47,617 bases of DNA, from contig CANQNW010000015.1 in the NCBI GenBank assembly GCA_947625305.1, positions 1-47,617 of the forward strand, in the 5' to 3' direction. Made by a program: the position numbers and the translations under genes. The notes beneath the pieces were generated by a model. The model made no database searches and was not told the DNA's origin. It worked only from the letters and a program-made list of their open reading frames with translations. Of the stretch, positions 33,200 through 41,073 are shown one piece after another. Position 1 is the first letter of the stretch, and the number at the start of each line of letters is the position of its first letter. The DNA comes from Candidatus Gastranaerophilales bacterium (lineage in GTDB: Bacteria > Cyanobacteriota > Vampirovibrionia > Gastranaerophilales > Gastranaerophilaceae).

Positions 33200-33805
33200 C
33201 TACATATTAGGGTAGAGAATATCTTCCCTGTTTTCTTTTGGTGCTGCCGCAATACCTACACCGTATATAGAGTCATTTTGCATTCTTTTGCCGATGTTAT
33301 AGAACATTTTTACTATTTTAGGATGGCAGTTCAGACCTGTTTCACTTAACAGTGCCTGCACATCACTGTCTGCAAATTGAGTATAGGCAATATTAGCAGT
33401 ATTAAGAGTTCTTTCAAAATTGCATCCGCCGATTTCTCTGTCATAAATTAAGTTCTGCTTGTAATTTTCAATTTTTTGTCTTTGTTGTTCAGCCATAGTT
33501 TTAGAGTAATTAGCACCCATATACTGTGTCAGCTTCACTGCCATAGACATTAGTTCATTAGCACTTTTTTGCGACAGATTGTATTTCCCCGCTAATTCAT
33601 TGAACTCTTTTAATAAATTCTCGTCATAACAATAGTTTTCGGGAAGTTCAACACCCGAATAATCATATTTTTCAGGTTTGCCGTAACAGCTTTCTTCCTG
33701 AGGCACTTTGTTTGAAGAAGTATTATTTTGAACTTCTTCTTTTTTATCAAGTGCATTTTCACCTAAACCAAAAGTTTGTTTTTCATTTAAATTTTCATCA
33801 ATCAT
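33200..33805 (-). CDS. Scaffold-like capsid assembly protein
   Basis: The 201-residue protein is polar and helical, with an Asn/Glu-rich N-terminus, a coiled middle (TMAEQQRQKIENYK) and a small C-terminal part. Gene order portal, this gene, major capsid is that of scaffold genes. The last nine residues are REDILYPNM, which closely match REDILYPTM in the N-terminal domain of the two effector-like proteins at 44.5-47.3 kb. This suggests a common binding site inside the capsid. AAGGAG precedes the ATG. Sequence similarity to known scaffolds is not visible. Confidence 0.6.
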   Translation of the reverse strand: MIDENLNEKQTFGLGENALDKKEEVQNNTSSNKVPQEESCYGKPEKYDYSGVELPENYCYDENLLKEFNELAGKYNLSQKSANELMSMAVKLTQYMGANYSKTMAEQQRQKIENYKQNLIYDREIGGCNFERTLNTANIAYTQFADSDVQALLSETGLNCHPKIVKMFYNIGKRMQNDSIYGVGIAAAPKENREDILYPNM

Positions 33806-33824
33806 GTTTTTCTCCTTCTTTTTT

Positions 33825-35477
33825 TTACATCAAACCAAGTCTTGCCATTAAGTCACTGCCGTAAGAATCAGTACCTGCAATATTTTTAATTATTTCAGAG
33901 CCTTCTTTTAACTGCTCAACAAACTGTTTTTGAACTAAAGCTTCTTCTTCTTTCTTCTTTTTCTTTTCCACGTCCTCCGTCGGAACAATTTGTTCGGGCG
34001 AAATATTTGCATAATCAGCATAATCATCCACTATTTTATTTGCATTAAGCTTATTTCTTAAGGACGGGTCTAAAGCTTGTGCAAGATTTATAGTGAAGGT
34101 AGTGAACCTTTCCATAGCAGATATTTTTACAGCCTTTTGCGCCTGCGCTAAAGTAGAAACAAACTCAATATCCATATCAGCGCCCATAATCTCAACAGGA
34201 GGCTCGGGCAGAATATTTAATTGAATACATTCGTCAAAAACCCAGTCTATTATTTGATTAAGACCGTTATGAATTTGCTGAAGCAAAGGTGATAATAGCA
34301 CCATCTTTTCTTCTTTTAATTCATTTACTTCCGTTGCAGTTCTTGAGCGCTCTGCCGTATTTAAAATCATTGCAAATAAATCATTATAGAAGATTTCTTT
34401 AATCGACTGCTTTAATTTTTCAATAATTGAATCAACCTCCAAAATTCTCGGATTTACTTCATAAATCGGAGTTAATCCTCTTCCGTTTTCATCCTCTTCA
34501 ATAAAGGCTGCAGGCGCATCAATAAGTTTTTTATTTTTAAGACTTGCAGGCCCTTTATATGCGGGACTTATCATTTTTTTTATTGCTTTACCTTCATCAA
34601 CAACCATACTCATAAGCTGTTTGACATCAGGCAGCGCATTTACCCCCGGACACTCACTGGGGTAAACATCTTCTCCGTTTACTTCCGATTCAAATACCGC
34701 ATAAGGAAATTTATCAAATCCGCTTTTAGAGAGGAACTTCTCCTCATTTGAATCGACTTCATAATAAACCGAAACATATTTCTTATCCTCAGCCCAGACA
34801 GAATCAGGCAAAAAGTTCTTATTCGGTTCTACAAAATGCGCTATTTCAAATAATTCCTCGTACCTGTTTGAATGAATTGCATCTAAAACAGTCTTGGAAA
34901 CATTTTCTTCGCCGAATTTATCATAAAGATTTTTAGCCGTTTCCATATACACTCGGCAGATTGTATCAACTTCACCTTTATAATTTTTGGCAATTCTGTA
35001 TGAACCGATAGGCAGAAGCTGACATCTTAATATAGAAGCTTCATCATTTAATAAGCCCAATACGGAAATCCCGAATACTCCGATTTGCTTATATACCGAA
35101 GGAAGAATTCTGTAGAGATTTGAGGAATTAAAAATATCCCTGAACAAATTCTCTACGGAATTACACCAGCTCTTCACTTCGTAACTCACCTCCTGTCCGT
35201 AATTTCTTACTTTTACCTTAAACCAGTTAGTTGCAGGGCTTGTAGCACCTGACATCATACCCGAAGAAAAATTACGAACCGCAAGGAGAGGAGTTGAATC
35301 TTTTATTTTTTTATTTTTTACGGGAGGCTTATTTGCCGTTCTTGCCAAAAATCTGACGGAACGGGGCAAAAAATAATCTGCCAAGTCTTGCCAGTCTTGT
35401 TTTATGGAATTATAAGCCGTTTCAAGTTCTGCTTTTCTTGCATTAAAATATCTTTTTGTATAAGTTTTTTCTTCCAT
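33825..35477 (-). CDS. Portal (head-tail connector) protein, T7/BPP-1-like
   Basis: The 550-residue protein has the head-tail connector pattern (PF12236 type): RYFNARKAELETAYNSIKQD near the start, then SGMMSGATSPATNWF, and FYNDLFAMILNTAERSRTATE in the middle, with a Lys/Glu-rich C-terminus. It forms the dodecameric DNA gate of the capsid. The terminase that should act with it is not seen in the window. GGGGAG precedes the ATG. Confidence 0.88.
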   Translation of the reverse strand: MEEKTYTKRYFNARKAELETAYNSIKQDWQDLADYFLPRSVRFLARTANKPPVKNKKIKDSTPLLAVRNFSSGMMSGATSPATNWFKVKVRNYGQEVSYEVKSWCNSVENLFRDIFNSSNLYRILPSVYKQIGVFGISVLGLLNDEASILRCQLLPIGSYRIAKNYKGEVDTICRVYMETAKNLYDKFGEENVSKTVLDAIHSNRYEELFEIAHFVEPNKNFLPDSVWAEDKKYVSVYYEVDSNEEKFLSKSGFDKFPYAVFESEVNGEDVYPSECPGVNALPDVKQLMSMVVDEGKAIKKMISPAYKGPASLKNKKLIDAPAAFIEEDENGRGLTPIYEVNPRILEVDSIIEKLKQSIKEIFYNDLFAMILNTAERSRTATEVNELKEEKMVLLSPLLQQIHNGLNQIIDWVFDECIQLNILPEPPVEIMGADMDIEFVSTLAQAQKAVKISAMERFTTFTINLAQALDPSLRNKLNANKIVDDYADYANISPEQIVPTEDVEKKKKKEEEALVQKQFVEQLKEGSEIIKNIAGTDSYGSDLMARLGLM

Positions 35478-35478
35478 T

Positions 35479-35679
35479 TTACTCCCCTAGTAATTTTTTC
35501 TTAGATGAATTAACCTCCTCATCAAGCCCGTTATTGGAAGTCCTGATATTTTCGGACACTAAGCCTTTTATGCCTGTTCTGTTAGCAGAGTTTGCTTTTT
35601 GAACCGAGGCATCCGCTTGTGTAGCTTGTTTGATAACTTCCGCCGGTTGATATACCGGCATTTTTGGTGTGGAACACAT
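35479..35679 (-). CDS. Small phage protein before the portal
   Basis: This 66-residue Ala/Ser/Gln/Lys-rich protein has no membrane segment or motif. The N-terminus MCSTPKMPVYQPAEVIKQ and the site just upstream of the portal match small proteins seen in podovirus genomes. Its function is unknown. A good ribosome site (AAAGGAAAAA) precedes the ATG. Confidence 0.6.
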   Translation of the reverse strand: MCSTPKMPVYQPAEVIKQATQADASVQKANSANRTGIKGLVSENIRTSNNGLDEEVNSSKKKLLGE

Positions 35680-35724
35680 AGTTTTTTCCTTTCTTTTTTA
35701 ACTGACATCGCTAAATTTCACCTT

Positions 35725-36201
35725 TTATAGAGATGAAATATAATTTTCTAAATTATTAATTCTGTTCATCCAGCCTTTCAAAAATACTTTTTGAGTAGGA
35801 TTAGCCTGTACGATTTTTTTATATTTTTCTTTTCTTAATTCTAAAAATTTATTAACATTTCCGCCTGACTGCGAATATAACTTTTTTGCACATCCAACCC
35901 CATGGTTAACACTTGAATCAAAAAGCACCAAGGCAAGAGCAAAATCACTGACTTTATCGGCACCGCTTTTGAGCCAATAATCTTCATAGTAAATTTTTAT
36001 AGCCTCGTCTTTTGTAATCTTTTTCACTTCCTGCGGGGGTATTTTTTTGCGTATTCTGAACGAATTATATGAAGCCTGTGTTATTCCGTAATTTGTAGCT
36101 CCGCCTTTATCGTATTTATGGTTAGAATACCCGCCTTCACTTTTAAGCACAAAGCCTACAGCCTTATTAAAATTGGCATCACAAATATAAGAGTTTTCCA
36201 A
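35725..36201 (-). CDS. Glycoside hydrolase 108 endolysin (N-acetylmuramidase)
   Basis: The protein has the GH108 signature: VLKSEGGYSNHKYDKGGATNYGIT (catalytic Glu in EGGY), then YYEDYWLKSGAD, followed by the helical peptidoglycan-binding part with DSSVNHGVG. The enzyme cuts the glycan strand of peptidoglycan for phage release. I place the start at TTG 36201 (158 residues), six bases after GGAG; a longer frame to 36225 (TTG) would swallow that ribosome site. No signal peptide is present, so a holin is required. Confidence 0.85.
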   Translation of the reverse strand: MENSYICDANFNKAVGFVLKSEGGYSNHKYDKGGATNYGITQASYNSFRIRKKIPPQEVKKITKDEAIKIYYEDYWLKSGADKVSDFALALVLFDSSVNHGVGCAKKLYSQSGGNVNKFLELRKEKYKKIVQANPTQKVFLKGWMNRINNLENYISSL

Positions 36202-36250
36202 AGTTAACTCCTTTCTGTTTCTCAATAAATATTAAGCAATTTCTACCGAG

Positions 36251-36280
36251 TTTAAGGATTATAATCATATAATCCTTAAA
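36251..36280. repeat. Perfect 13-bp hairpin downstream of the sugar operon
   Basis: Arms 36251-36263 and 36268-36280 pair around ATCA. It lies between the deacetylase stop and the endolysin gene. There is no U-run on either strand, so it may be an operator, a processing site or a weak terminator. Confidence 0.55.
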
Positions 36281-36332
36281 GGTTTAATTCATAATCAAAA
36301 TTTTAATAATCTTTTAATCCCAAGCTAATATA

Positions 36333-37012
36333 TTACTCAATAATATTTCTTATTAATATAAAATTTTCACTATATTTCAAGCCTGATTTAACCCCGTTAG
36401 TTTTTGCCATTTCTTTGATAAATTGCAATGAACGAGGATGCGGATATTCTCTTAATTCCGATTTATAAATAGCCATTGCTCTAACTTTATCATCAATAAA
36501 ATCAGTGATGTTTACAAAAACATTAGGGATAAAAGCTGTTTCTTTACTGTATGAATTCCACTCTGTAGAAGATGGAACTTCCATTGCATATATAGTTTTA
36601 ACACTTTCGTTTTCCATTGGTCTTGTTGCCGTTAATACAGCTTTATGGGTTAGTTGATGATCTATATTTATATCTCCTATATGATGTGTAAATATAATTT
36701 GCGGATTAACAATATTTTTAACGCGTTCAATTTCTTTTACTATTTTTAACAAAGGAACAGAATCAAAAGCATTATCGGGAAAATCTGCTTGAAAAACCTT
36801 TTTAATCCCAATTGAAGAATTAGCTTCATACATGTTTTTTCTTAAGTCTTCAATTTCATTCGGATCAACTTCTCCGCGAGAAGTTTTACCACCGCTTAAA
36901 ATAAGAGTATATGCTTCCCCCCCCCAGACTTAATTAATTTTGATACCGTACCAAAACACCCAAGAACTTCATCATCAGGATGTGCTGCAACTATTAAAAT
37001 TTTTTTTGTCAT
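36333..37012 (-). CDS. PIG-L family deacetylase, phase-OFF by a G9 tract
   Basis: From ATG 37012 the frame gives MTKKILIVAAHPDDEVLG, with the zinc-binding AHPDDE motif, and then meets a G9 tract (C9 on the plus strand, 36917-36925). With nine G the frame ends after about 35 codons. With seven or ten G it would join the open frame EAYTLILSGGKTSRGE..., continuing to the HHIGDINIDHQLTHKAV zinc site and the end at 36333. The complete product would be a LmbE/PIG-L-type deacetylase acting on N-acetyl sugars. The ATG overlaps the WbqC gene stop by four bases. As sequenced it is OFF; a sequencing miscount is an alternative. Confidence 0.75.
36917..36925. repeat. C9/G9 phase-variation tract in the deacetylase gene
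   Basis: Nine C on the plus strand (G9 in the gene). Full-length reading needs seven or ten, so the present count is out of frame. Confidence 0.85.
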
Positions 37013-37677
37013 AATATTAACTTCCTATTATTCATTGCGTAATCAATAATGCCAAGACAAGGCACAAATTCATCATTCCATAATTGAGGATATTTTTTTG
37101 GCTGATAATTTTGAAATTCAACTTCTACTCCTTCATTTTTAAATTTTTCTACATCAAGATAATTTTTACCCATAATACCTGACAAATATCTGTCAGCACC
37201 TTGTGATTTACATATTTCTAATACTAAATCAGATTTGGAAGAATGTAAATCAAGTGTAGAACTTTTAACAATCGGAGTATTTATATCAAAGAATTTAAGC
37301 CAAACTTGTAAATAATCAAAACAATAATCTGATAAATACTCATATTTTTCAGTATAGAATTTTTCAATTAAAGGCAATACATCATTAAAATAAGGAGCTT
37401 TTTTATAATTCATCCAAATAGTATTAAAATGTTTTTTCTGCCAATCTTGACTATAATCAATTAACATATCAGACATAATTGACGAAATATGATTTTTAAT
37501 TTTTACGGGTACAGTCAGCATTGTAATACCATTGGATGTTTTTACTTTATTTCTGTTTGTATAACTGTTTTTTTCAAATTGTACAGTATCCAAATAAATA
37601 AAGACATCACTTCTTACTATTTTTTCAATATAGCCCAACCAAGGTAAATATGCGGGTTGGTGCGCAGATACTAACAT
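37009..37677 (-). CDS. WbqC family protein
   Basis: The 222-residue protein is a clear WbqC-like protein (HQPAYLPWLGYIEKI, then DTVQFEKNSYTNRNKV). The family is found in O-antigen and surface-polysaccharide clusters; the reaction is not well defined, but a role in amino-sugar acyl transfer has been suggested. It overlaps the aminotransferase gene by seven bases and the deacetylase gene by four. GGAGG precedes the ATG. It has no homopolymer of note. Confidence 0.85.
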   Translation of the reverse strand: MLVSAHQPAYLPWLGYIEKIVRSDVFIYLDTVQFEKNSYTNRNKVKTSNGITMLTVPVKIKNHISSIMSDMLIDYSQDWQKKHFNTIWMNYKKAPYFNDVLPLIEKFYTEKYEYLSDYCFDYLQVWLKFFDINTPIVKSSTLDLHSSKSDLVLEICKSQGADRYLSGIMGKNYLDVEKFKNEGVEVEFQNYQPKKYPQLWNDEFVPCLGIIDYAMNNRKLIL

Positions 37678-38681
37678 ATTTCCTCCAATTTTTCCTTAAT
37701 ATACATTACTTGTTCATCAGTTAAAGCGGGATAACAAGGTATTGATAAACTGTTATTTGCAAGCTTTACTGCATTTGAAGATGGATATAACAATTCTCCC
37801 TCTTCAATGGGAATAATTGATGATATTCCTTTTTGTAAAAGGAGTTTTTTCAATTCATTTTGTTTATTTGTTTTTAAAACTACCCTGTATCTGACAGGTT
37901 TTACAGTTGATATATTAGGTTCAATAAATGTCAATCCTGTTGTTTTATAAATATTGAATATTTTTTCTCTTCTTTTTATAAATTCGGGCAAAAGTTTTAA
38001 TTGCAATCTGCCAAGTGCCGCATTGATATCTGACATATGGAAATTAAATCTTATTTTATTATCATATCTACAATCAAAGTCAATAAAATCACGAACTTTA
38101 TTAATGATTTCTTTTGATTTTGAAACTATTGCTCCGCCTTCACCGGTGGTCATAAGTTTTGTAGCATAAAATGAAAAAATACCTATAGTTCCGTAAGTTC
38201 CTACCATAGTACCTTTATACCCCCCCCCAATTGATTGTGCGCAATCTTCTATGACTGTAATTTCTTTATTAATTTTATCTAAATCAACAGGAATGCCAAA
38301 CATATGAGGTATTATAGCAATATCAGGTTTTATTTTATTCAATTCATTAATATTTATATTTGGGTAATTATGTTCAATATCAATATATTTAATTTTTCCT
38401 TTTGCAAAAGAAACGGCATTTCTTAATGATGAACATACATAAGATGGAACAGCAACCGTTTTCCCTTCTGCATTCAATGCATTTAAAGCAAGATATAACG
38501 CACTGCTTCCCGATGTCGTTACTACAGCATGTCCTTCAGGAAGTCCTAAAAACTTACATAACTCATTTTCAAAACATTTTGATTGTTCACCGTATGAAAC
38601 AAAACCGGATTTTATAACATTAACTATATCAGAACAATCAATATCGGCTAAAAATGGTTTATTGTGAGAAATATTTTGCAT
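37671..38681 (-). CDS. DegT/DnrJ/EryC1/StrS aminotransferase with G9 tract
   Basis: The 336-residue PLP enzyme has VTTSGSSALYLALNAL, the IEDCAQSIGGGYKG segment and SFYATKLMTTGEGG, where Lys is the likely PLP-binding residue. It would aminate a nucleotide-linked keto sugar. The IGGGY codons include a C9/G9 tract (38220-38228), in frame now, so the enzyme is ON; a one-base slip would truncate it at about half length. It is co-transcribed with the acyltransferase upstream (23-base overlap) and the WbqC gene downstream. Confidence 0.88.
   Translation of the reverse strand: MQNISHNKPFLADIDCSDIVNVIKSGFVSYGEQSKCFENELCKFLGLPEGHAVVTTSGSSALYLALNALNAEGKTVAVPSYVCSSLRNAVSFAKGKIKYIDIEHNYPNININELNKIKPDIAIIPHMFGIPVDLDKINKEITVIEDCAQSIGGGYKGTMVGTYGTIGIFSFYATKLMTTGEGGAIVSKSKEIINKVRDFIDFDCRYDNKIRFNFHMSDINAALGRLQLKLLPEFIKRREKIFNIYKTTGLTFIEPNISTVKPVRYRVVLKTNKQNELKKLLLQKGISSIIPIEEGELLYPSSNAVKLANNSLSIPCYPALTDEQVMYIKEKLEEIC
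38220..38228. repeat. C9/G9 phase-variation tract in the aminotransferase gene
   Basis: Nine C on the plus strand (G9 in the gene), read as three glycine codons. The current length is in frame. Confidence 0.85.
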
Positions 38682-39105
38682 AATACCCTTCTTTTACAAT
38701 CATTGGATTTCCTGCGACTAAAGAATACGGAGGAATTTTTACCCCGTCTACAACAGTTCCCGACGCAATTACACTATGATGTCCGATATAAGCACCACCT
38801 TTTATAACAGACATTGTACCAACAAATACATTATTCTCTAATGTAATATCTTTTCTGCATATTTCCTCTGATAAGCCAATACATCTTTTATGACTGTCTG
38901 CACAATTAATTACTACAAAAGATGCTATATCACAATCATCACCAATAAACACTTTTGCATTTTTTGCATTTACTTCACTAAAACTTCCGATATAAACATT
39001 TTTACCGATTATAGGATTTCCGTTTATCATAACCATAGGATGGAATTGGTTATCCTTAAAATTAGTCATTTCAATAAAATTTTGTTTAAACTCTTCTTTA
39101 TTCAC
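38659..39105 (-). CDS. Left-handed beta-helix (hexapeptide) acyltransferase
   Basis: The protein is built of hexapeptide repeats (NPIIGKNVYIGSFSEVN, then VFIGDDCDIAS, IGHHSVIASGTVV), the trimeric acyltransferase fold, with a catalytic-type His in CADSHKRCIG. It probably acetylates the amino group of the sugar made by the aminotransferase. A GTG at 39105 after GAGG is a good start; a longer frame to 39117 is less likely. It overlaps both neighbours, NeuB upstream and the aminotransferase downstream. Confidence 0.78.
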   Translation of the reverse strand: MNKEEFKQNFIEMTNFKDNQFHPMVMINGNPIIGKNVYIGSFSEVNAKNAKVFIGDDCDIASFVVINCADSHKRCIGLSEEICRKDITLENNVFVGTMSVIKGGAYIGHHSVIASGTVVDGVKIPPYSLVAGNPMIVKEGYYAKYFSQ

Positions 39106-40147
39106 AATAATCCTCACTGCCTATCGGTAATCCTGCCGTTATATTATTTAATGCTTTTTTTCCTATTATATTATAATAATTTATTCCTTCAATACCGTGA
39201 CTTGCTCGTTTGAGTATTAAATTATCCTCTGTAAATATTTCACCTTTTTGTATATCTCTTAATGCAACAATTTTCCTTCGTGCTATATTTCGCATTTCAA
39301 TTTCTTCGGTTGTCGGTCTTAGCTGATAATTTCCAAGCATAACGTATGCGTTTCTTATTGTATTCACCCATTCTTTTAATTCTTCAGGATTTGAGGAAAA
39401 CCAATGATCCGGACCTTCTAAATCATGAGACACTGTAAAATGCTTTTCAAATATAACTGCTTCCATTCCCACTGCGACACCGGCTGATAAACTTCCCCGA
39501 GTATGGTCAGAAAACCCTAAAATCAGTTCGGGAAATTCCTTTCGTAGTGTTTTTAATTTATTTAAATTTATATCCTTTAACGGAGTGGGATACTGAGATG
39601 TACATAACAATAAGGCTGCAGGAAAATCAGGATATCCTATTGTTTTAAGTACAAGTTTTATTTCATCATAATCCGCCATCCCGCAAGACATAATTATCGG
39701 TATATTTTTAGTCTTATAATAATTTATTAAAGGAAGATTAATAAAATCATCCGACCCTATTTTTATTGCAGGAATACCTATTTCTATCAACATATCTAAA
39801 TCAGATTTATTTTGAGGAGTTGACATAAAAAGAATATCTTTTTCGTCGCAGTATTGTTTAATTTTAAACCAATCCGAAACAGAAAATTCAACTCGTTTAA
39901 ACATATCATACATTGATTCTGTTACAGTTTTTCCTTGTGAAGTATATGTGTATGTTTGTTGTTTATCACCGCAAAATTCTTCTGCTTTAAAAGTTTGAAA
40001 TTTAATACAATCGACATTGCACTCTTTTGCAATATCAATCATTTTACATGCAGTTTCAAGACTTCCGTTATGATTAATTCCTGCTTCTGCAATAATAAAC
40101 GGCTCCATATTTTTACTAAAGCATTTATTTCCGATTTTAAAATCCAT
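39098..40147 (-). CDS. N-acetylneuraminate/legionaminate-type synthase (NeuB family)
   Basis: The 349-residue enzyme has the NeuB TIM barrel (FIIAEAGINHNGSLETA, then VDCIKFQTF, STPQNKSDLDML, MSCGMADYDEI and LGFSDHT) and a C-terminal SAF/antifreeze-like domain (from about 285). It condenses PEP with a 6-carbon amino sugar to give a nonulosonic acid. The exact sugar (Neu5Ac, legionaminic or pseudaminic acid) cannot be told. The ATG at 40147 follows GAGGAAG; the frame extends to a TTG at 40153. Upstream lies a remnant of an isomerase gene. Confidence 0.88.
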   Translation of the reverse strand: MDFKIGNKCFSKNMEPFIIAEAGINHNGSLETACKMIDIAKECNVDCIKFQTFKAEEFCGDKQQTYTYTSQGKTVTESMYDMFKRVEFSVSDWFKIKQYCDEKDILFMSTPQNKSDLDMLIEIGIPAIKIGSDDFINLPLINYYKTKNIPIIMSCGMADYDEIKLVLKTIGYPDFPAALLLCTSQYPTPLKDINLNKLKTLRKEFPELILGFSDHTRGSLSAGVAVGMEAVIFEKHFTVSHDLEGPDHWFSSNPEELKEWVNTIRNAYVMLGNYQLRPTTEEIEMRNIARRKIVALRDIQKGEIFTEDNLILKRASHGIEGINYYNIIGKKALNNITAGLPIGSEDYCE

Positions 40148-40217
40148 TTTCAAACTTCCTCATAAATTTACAATCCGGAATAAAATTATCAAGGTTTTTC
40201 TTATTATTTTAATCTGT

Positions 40218-40373
40218 TTACAAAGTTATTAAAGCATCGTTTAGCAAAAATGATTTTATCTTTTCAAATTTCAAATAACCTTTGCCCAAATGTTCATGAG
40301 TATCATATTCTTTATTTTTCTTGTCATTTCCAGACAGATGAAACATTTTTGGCTTAAATTTTATATCCTTATG
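40218..40373 (-). pseudogene. Remnant of a sugar-phosphate isomerase/epimerase C-terminus
   Basis: A 51-codon frame without a start reads KPKMFHLSGNDKKNKEYDTHEHLGKGYLKFEKI in its middle, which is like the end of AP-endonuclease-2-fold sugar isomerases/epimerases (His-Ser-Gly-Asn-Asp and Glu-His-Leu-Gly-Lys-Gly). The N-terminal part is missing and a stop precedes it. It overlaps the end of the methyltransferase gene by five bases and is in the frame that the methyltransferase would use with a G9 tract. It appears to be a decayed gene of the same sugar pathway. Confidence 0.55.
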
Positions 40374-41073
40374 TTAATTTTGCAATAAAATTCCAAGAAG
40401 CGAATACCTTATTCCCCCCCCCCGCGAATATATCTCTATCAGTTTTATCTTCATCTTTAGTATAATCCGTATGAACTTTATGTTCCATTTTTATTATTTG
40501 AAAATCTTTAAACAATTCTCTTATATGTTGTTCATCAGAAAAATGGATTGTTCCTAAACCTGTAAAATAACCTTCCGTAAGTATTTTAGTATTTGCGTCT
40601 TTTAAAATTCCTTTAGAATTAAATTCTGAATGGCTTTTTGAAAACCAATCAATACCAATAAAATACCCGTTTTTTACAAGAGACTTTTTTATTGTTTCAA
40701 TTGTATTTTCGATATCTTTAGTATAGTTATGAGTAAGTGAACCTCTGTCTACTATTACATCGAATTTTTCTTCAAAAGGAAAAGATTTTGTAAAATCCCC
40801 GCAAAAAAGATTATCTTTATATTCTTTATAAATTTCTTTAATTTTGTCTACAATTGAAACAGAACCATCAATTCCGTAAAAATCCGCCTCCAACGATTTA
40901 TAAAAAGGAATATTTGCACCTGCACCAAAACCAAGCTCTAATATTTTTGGTCTTTCATTTTTAAGATTGGGTTTAACATACCGCATAAAATACGATACAA
41001 GATCCGTCCACGGCCATAAGCTTAAATGCTGTTGATTTTTATATACTTGTTCCCACTCAGTTGAAAAAGCCAT
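40369..41073 (-). CDS. SAM-dependent methyltransferase with 3' G10 tract
   Basis: The 234-residue protein has a class I AdoMet site (KILELGFGAGANIPFY near 45, then FYGIDGS) and a DRGSLTHNYT segment, like methyltransferases in surface-sugar loci. It probably O-methylates the nonulosonic acid or a linked sugar. Near its end (FAGGGNK) is a C10/G10 tract at 40414-40423. The present length is in frame. A slip by one would alter only about the last 12 residues. It directly follows the cytidylyltransferase gene. AAGGAG precedes the ATG. Confidence 0.8.
   Translation of the reverse strand: MAFSTEWEQVYKNQQHLSLWPWTDLVSYFMRYVKPNLKNERPKILELGFGAGANIPFYKSLEADFYGIDGSVSIVDKIKEIYKEYKDNLFCGDFTKSFPFEEKFDVIVDRGSLTHNYTKDIENTIETIKKSLVKNGYFIGIDWFSKSHSEFNSKGILKDANTKILTEGYFTGLGTIHFSDEQHIRELFKDFQIIKMEHKVHTDYTKDEDKTDRDIFAGGGNKVFASWNFIAKLT
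40414..40423. repeat. C10/G10 tract near the 3' end of the methyltransferase gene
   Basis: Ten C on the plus strand (G10 in the gene). It is the longest of the in-gene tracts and is now in frame. Confidence 0.85.

Noticed and set aside
36251-36280. Terminator after the sugar operon
   Set aside because: The 13-bp hairpin is perfect but no U-run follows it on either strand, so I list it only as a hairpin.
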